35,667 bases of DNA from CALXOD01 sp964402715. GTDB lineage: Bacteria; Verrucomicrobiota; Lentisphaeria; Victivallales; Victivallaceae. Positions 32,083 through 35,667 of this stretch are shown piece by piece (position 1 is the first letter of the stretch; the number at the start of each line of letters is the position of its first letter). Both the position numbers and the translations under genes were made by a program. The notes beneath the pieces were generated by a model, which had not been told where the DNA came from, did not search any database, and saw nothing but the letters and a program-made list of their open reading frames with translations. The stretch covers positions 1-35,667 of the forward strand of contig CAYODJ010000023.1 in NCBI GenBank assembly GCA_964402715.1. The letters are read 5' to 3'.

Positions 32083-32108
32083 CAATGAGAGAGTACGAGT
32101 TCTATTAA
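32079..32108 (+). promoter_or_regulatory. Promoter of panB
   Basis: TTGACA (32079-32084) overlapping the upstream stop codon, 18-bp spacer, TATTAA (32103-32108). The leader to panB is about 150 nt. Confidence 0.6.
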
Positions 32109-32263
32109 CTGCTTGTCCGCACCCGTCTTCGGGGAGGCGGAGCATCCGCGTGCGGCGCGTCGCCGCGGCTTGAGGAATCCGACATTTCGGCTGCGATGCG
32201 GGTTTATGGTGTGCGGATCCGCCGTCCGCCGCCTTGCGGACTCGCGGGAGAGGAGATCGTCTT

Positions 32264-33067
32264 ATGTCTGACCCGGTGAAAATCAACGTGTCGCATTTCC
32301 GTCGCCGGAAGGAGAGCGGAGTCAAAATCGTCATGCTCACCGCCTACGACGCGCCGACCGCGGCCATCGCGAGGGAGTGCGGTGTGGACGCCCTGCTCGT
32401 CGGCGATTCTCTGGCCATGACCATGCTGGGATACCGCGACACGCTGCCGCTCACCATGTCCGAGTCGCTCCACCACGCCGCTGCGGTGCGCCGCGGAGCG
32501 CCGGACGCGTTCGTCGTGGCGGACATGCCGTTCATGTCGTTTCAGATTTCAGAAGAGGATGCGCTGCGCAACGCGGCGCGTTTTCTCAAGGAAGCCGGCA
32601 GCGACGCCGTGAAGATTGAAGGCGGAGCCGAGGCGGCGCCGCTGGTGGCGCGGCTGACCGGCTGCGGCATTCCGGTCATGGCTCACGCCGGTCTGCTCCC
32701 TCAGCGGCTGAAGACCTCCGGCGGGTACAGGGTGCAGGGGAGGGGCGACGACGCCGATCGGCTCCTCAGGGACGCCGAGGCTCTGGCGGAGGCGGGCGCT
32801 TTCGCGCTGGTTCTCGAGTGCATTCCGTCCGAACTCGGCGCGCGGATCACCAAGAATCTGATCATACCCACCATCGGCATCGGAGCGGGTCCGGATTGCG
32901 ACGGACAGGTGCAGGTCATCCACGACCTGCTTGGACTGTACGGCGGCTTCGTGCCGAAACATGCGCGGCGCTACGCCGACGTCGGGGACGTGATGCGTCG
33001 GGCAATCGGGCAGTATGCGGATGATGTCCGTCAGGGACGGTTCCCCGGTCCTGAAAATTGTTTCTGA
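32264..33067 (+). CDS. panB: 3-methyl-2-oxobutanoate hydroxymethyltransferase
   Basis: 267-aa TIM-barrel enzyme making ketopantoate for pantothenate and coenzyme A. Metal-binding Asp48 (LLVGDSLAMTMLGY) and Asp87 (VADMPF), the AHAGLLPQ motif, the catalytic Glu in LVLECIP and GIGAGPDCDGQVQV are all present. The start ATG 32264 is chosen for GAGGAG about 8 nt upstream. No panC or panD lies next to it. Confidence 0.94.
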   Translation: MSDPVKINVSHFRRRKESGVKIVMLTAYDAPTAAIARECGVDALLVGDSLAMTMLGYRDTLPLTMSESLHHAAAVRRGAPDAFVVADMPFMSFQISEEDALRNAARFLKEAGSDAVKIEGGAEAAPLVARLTGCGIPVMAHAGLLPQRLKTSGGYRVQGRGDDADRLLRDAEALAEAGAFALVLECIPSELGARITKNLIIPTIGIGAGPDCDGQVQVIHDLLGLYGGFVPKHARRYADVGDVMRRAIGQYADDVRQGRFPGPENCF

Positions 33068-33172
33068 CGGCGGCGGACCCGGCCGGAGACGGAGACGGAT
33101 CGGAGCCGCGGCCAGGCGCCGGCGACGGAACATGCCGCGGGGCGGACGCGCGAAGCAGGGGGCGGAATTGCC

Positions 33173-34108
33173 ATGCTGAAAAACTACGAATTGCTCGAGG
33201 GTCGGGTGACGCAGTGCGGGGCGGACGTGTCGGGACGAATCGCCGTGTACAGCGATCCGACGGACGAGGAGAAGACTTTCCTGATCGAGGAGTACGGCAT
33301 CGACGAACACACGCTCAATTCCGCATTGGACGAGGACGAGATCAGCCGTGTCGAGTACGAGAGCAATCATATCGCCGTCATCATGAAGAGGCCCAGCAAC
33401 TACCGCGCGGATCGGACGCTGGAGTTCCGTGTGTCCTCCACCGGAGCCTTTCTGTTCAAGGATCGCATCGTCATCGTCCAGGCCGAGGCGACTCCGCTTT
33501 TCGAGCACGGGCGCGCGCCGATCCGCGGCAGATCCATACCGGGGATACTGCTGCGTCTGCTGCACCATTCCACACATCACTTCCTGGAACATCTGAGGAT
33601 AATACGCACCATTTCGGACGAGATCGAGCATCAGATAGAGTTCTCCGTGACCAACAAGGCTCTGGTGAACATGTTCACGCTGCTCAAGAGCCTGACCTAC
33701 TATGAAAGCGCGACCAGCGCGAATCAGCTGCTTCTGCAGAAACTCAGAACCGACGCCCGCAAGATCGGGTTCAACGAGGAGGAGCTTGACTTTCTCGACG
33801 ACATCACTGTGGAAAATCAGCAGTGCGACAACCTCGCCGGCATATACACCGGCATTCTGACCGGCATGTCCGACGCCCGCGTCTCGGTGGTCAGCAACAA
33901 TCTGGCGATCATCATGAAGTTTCTGGCCATCATCAACATCGTCTTCATGCCGATCAACGTCATAGTCGGCATGGGCGGCATGTCGGAATATACGGCTCTC
34001 ACCGGCGGACTCTGGTGGCCCCACGCATACAGCCTGCTGCTGATGGCGCTGGTGGCGGCTGGCTACATCACCTATCTCGCCATCAGGGACGTGGGGCAGT
34101 CGCGCTGA
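33173..34108 (+). CDS. corA: CorA-family divalent cation transporter
   Basis: 311 aa. An N-terminal cytoplasmic alpha/beta domain is followed by a long helix (LLHHSTHHFLEHLRIIRTISDEIEHQIEF) and two C-terminal membrane helices, the CorA/MIT architecture of a pentameric magnesium or cobalt channel. The pore signature Gly-Met-Asn after the first membrane helix is replaced: the sequence reads NVIVGMGGMSEYT. This GGMSE form occurs in some bacterial and archaeal CorA-like proteins and may alter ion selectivity. The ATG at 33173 has only a G-rich upstream stretch. Confidence 0.82.
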   Translation: MLKNYELLEGRVTQCGADVSGRIAVYSDPTDEEKTFLIEEYGIDEHTLNSALDEDEISRVEYESNHIAVIMKRPSNYRADRTLEFRVSSTGAFLFKDRIVIVQAEATPLFEHGRAPIRGRSIPGILLRLLHHSTHHFLEHLRIIRTISDEIEHQIEFSVTNKALVNMFTLLKSLTYYESATSANQLLLQKLRTDARKIGFNEEELDFLDDITVENQQCDNLAGIYTGILTGMSDARVSVVSNNLAIIMKFLAIINIVFMPINVIVGMGGMSEYTALTGGLWWPHAYSLLLMALVAAGYITYLAIRDVGQSR

Positions 34109-34214
34109 TGCCGTGCGGGGGCGGGACGGAAGGCGGCCGGCGGCGTTGCGGATGCGGACCGGCGGGCGGTGGTCTGGATTTTCAGGGAATCATCATGAAG
34201 GAGTTTGCGGACTT

Positions 34215-35558
34215 ATGATCAGAAGCGCGAGGACTGCATCCGCCGGCGAGATGACCAGGACGCTGACGGAGCTTGCGGGAAACATCGGCACGAGGCTGGC
34301 GGGGTCGGAGGCGGAGCGCCGCGCGGCGGAATGGATCGCGGATCGGTTCGCGATGATGCAGCTGGAGACCAGCATCGAGGATTTTCCCGTGCTGGAGCGC
34401 GCAGTGGATGAGGAGGCATTGTCGGTGAAGCTCGCCGGCAGATGGCACGACTTCCCTTGCTCACTGTTCGGGCTTTCTCCCGGAACCGGCGGAGAGACGC
34501 TGGAGGCGGAGGTGGAGTTTCTGACTCCGCCGGTGGATCTGCAGGACGGGGAGGATCTGTCGCGTTTCCGCGGGAAGGCGGTGATCTGTTTCGGCTGCCA
34601 TATAGCCACCCTGGACATGTACCGTCGTCTCATGGCCGCGGAACCGCGCTTCATCATGATGGCCGACATCCGGCATCCCGGCGACCTGCCCCTGGCGGAC
34701 GGGTTGTTTCCCAACTACGTCTTCCGCTGCGGGGCGGCGCCGACGGTGAACGTGGCTTACCGTGATCTGTGGCAGTGGGCGCTGGGCCGGGCGTCGCGCG
34801 CCAGGCTCAGAGTGTCCGGGGGCATGCGGCCGTCGCTTTCGCGCAACGTGATCGGCACTCTGCGCGGATCCGATCCCGCCGCCGGAACGCTGTACGTCGG
34901 CGCGCACCACGACACCCAGGCCGGCACGCCGGGCGCCGACGACGACGCCTCCGGAGTTGCCGCATGCGTGGAGCTGGCCAGGATTCTGGCTCCGACGCGG
35001 CTGCGGCGAACCATCAAGTTCATCACCTTCGGAGCCGAGGAGCAGCTGTCGGTCGGAGCCGCCGTCTATGCGCGGCGGCACCGCAGGGAGATTGCCAGGC
35101 TCGGGAAAGTCATGCTCAATTTCGACAGCTGCGGCGGCGTCGTCGGCTGGAACCAGCTTTCCTGCAACGGAGGCCGCGACATGGAGCGTTGCTGGAGGGC
35201 GGCGGCCGCGGCCCGGAAATGGCGTTACAGGTCCGACGACACCGTTTCCCCTTTCGGGGATCAGTTTCCGTTTCTGGCCGCCGGCGTGCCCGCCATCTGG
35301 GTCTCCAGGCAGAATTGCTCCAACGGCTGGTATGCGCATCACCGCCGCGACGACGATCTCGCCCAGATTTCACCGGAGACAATGGCGGACGTGGTGCAGA
35401 CCGCAGCCGATTTTCTGAAAAACGTCGCGGATTCTCCGCGGATGCCGTTCCGCACGAAGCTGCCGCCGGAACTTGAATCCGAAACTGCGGCGCTCTGGCG
35501 TGAATATTTCGGCGGCTGGCGCGGATTCAGGGCTCCGTCAGACAGGAAGACCAGCTGA
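34215..35558 (+). CDS. M28-family metallopeptidase (aminopeptidase-like)
   Basis: 447-aa zinc peptidase. The five metal ligands of the two-zinc site are visible: His in VGAHHDT (about 237), Asp in GADDDASG (about 248), Glu in FGAEEQLSVG (about 280), Asp in LNFDSCG and His in YAHHRRDD (about 375). A PA-like insert occupies residues 90-190. No signal peptide, so it is probably cytoplasmic, in contrast to most secreted M28 enzymes. The ATG at 34215 follows AAGGAG at 11 nt. It may be cotranscribed with the corA-like gene. Natural substrate unknown. Confidence 0.85.
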   Translation: MIRSARTASAGEMTRTLTELAGNIGTRLAGSEAERRAAEWIADRFAMMQLETSIEDFPVLERAVDEEALSVKLAGRWHDFPCSLFGLSPGTGGETLEAEVEFLTPPVDLQDGEDLSRFRGKAVICFGCHIATLDMYRRLMAAEPRFIMMADIRHPGDLPLADGLFPNYVFRCGAAPTVNVAYRDLWQWALGRASRARLRVSGGMRPSLSRNVIGTLRGSDPAAGTLYVGAHHDTQAGTPGADDDASGVAACVELARILAPTRLRRTIKFITFGAEEQLSVGAAVYARRHRREIARLGKVMLNFDSCGGVVGWNQLSCNGGRDMERCWRAAAAARKWRYRSDDTVSPFGDQFPFLAAGVPAIWVSRQNCSNGWYAHHRRDDDLAQISPETMADVVQTAADFLKNVADSPRMPFRTKLPPELESETAALWREYFGGWRGFRAPSDRKTS

Positions 35559-35635
35559 CCGCGTTCGGATCGACTCCGATGACAGTCGGAGGCCCGCATC
35601 GTCTTTTCGGAACGTGCCGTCGGCTGGGGGGTTCG

Positions 35636-35665
35636 GCGCAGACCGGAGCGCGGGGATTTTTTTTT
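35636..35665 (+). terminator. Weak terminator candidate at the right edge
   Basis: Nine T (35657-35665) follow a G-rich stretch with only a short GCGC/GCGC stem. It would end the corA-M28 transcript if real; the stem is poor. Confidence 0.25.
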
Positions 35666-35667
35666 GC

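Noticed and set aside
1..35667. CRISPR array, insertion sequence, prophage or integron
   Set aside because: No regularly spaced repeats, transposase, integrase or phage genes were seen. The only large repeat is the heparinase gene pair.

Overview
The window is about 35.7 kb of GC-rich bacterial chromosome, densely packed with genes on both strands. I see no insertion sequence, prophage or CRISPR array. Several things point to an anaerobic member of the PVC group, most likely a Lentisphaerota (Victivallis-like) bacterium: a prepilin-type FTLIEL protein at the left edge, two rubrerythrins plus a clostridial-type 2[4Fe-4S] ferredoxin, polysaccharide lyase and glycosidase genes, and an LA_2272-like surface repeat protein. 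The phylum call is inference; no rRNA or marker tree is available here.

Left part (1-9.9 kb): start of a prepilin-like protein, a SotB-type sugar exporter, tRNA-Asn, a Gfo/Idh/MocA oxidoreductase, a translationally coupled nucleoside hydrolase-ribokinase pair (ribose salvage), rubrerythrin 1, a 56-aa ferredoxin with clear promoter and terminator, a coupled APH-like kinase and HAD phosphatase, and recX. Middle (9.9-15.5 kb): a GT39-like membrane glycosyltransferase divergent from pyrF-der, then an orphan YejE/OppC-type permease.

15.6-23 kb is a small polysaccharide-degradation locus: an (alpha/alpha)6 MGH1-like glycosidase followed by two tandem, about 2.9-kb heparinase II/III-like (DUF4962) genes. 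These are mosaic copies: blocks of perfect identity hundreds of bases long flank an 818-bp catalytic-domain segment that differs at about 10% of bases, mostly amino-acid changing. Both copies carry the same palindrome upstream of the start codon.

Right part (23.5-35.6 kb): a secreted repeat protein and two lipoproteins, dapA, rubrerythrin 2, a strong candidate for an unannotated free-standing small RNA of about 97 nt, serA with ACT domain, a HEPN/DUF4145-like membrane protein whose best start is an AUC codon, rsmI divergent from an apparently leaderless RsuA/RluB-type pseudouridine synthase, panB, a CorA-like transporter with altered GMN motif, and an M28 peptidase.

Across the window at least ten hand-found promoters share a -35 hexamer TTGCAA or TTGCAT with 16-17 bp spacing to a TAnnnT -10, which looks like the local housekeeping promoter consensus. 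All coordinates and alignments were read by eye without database searches.
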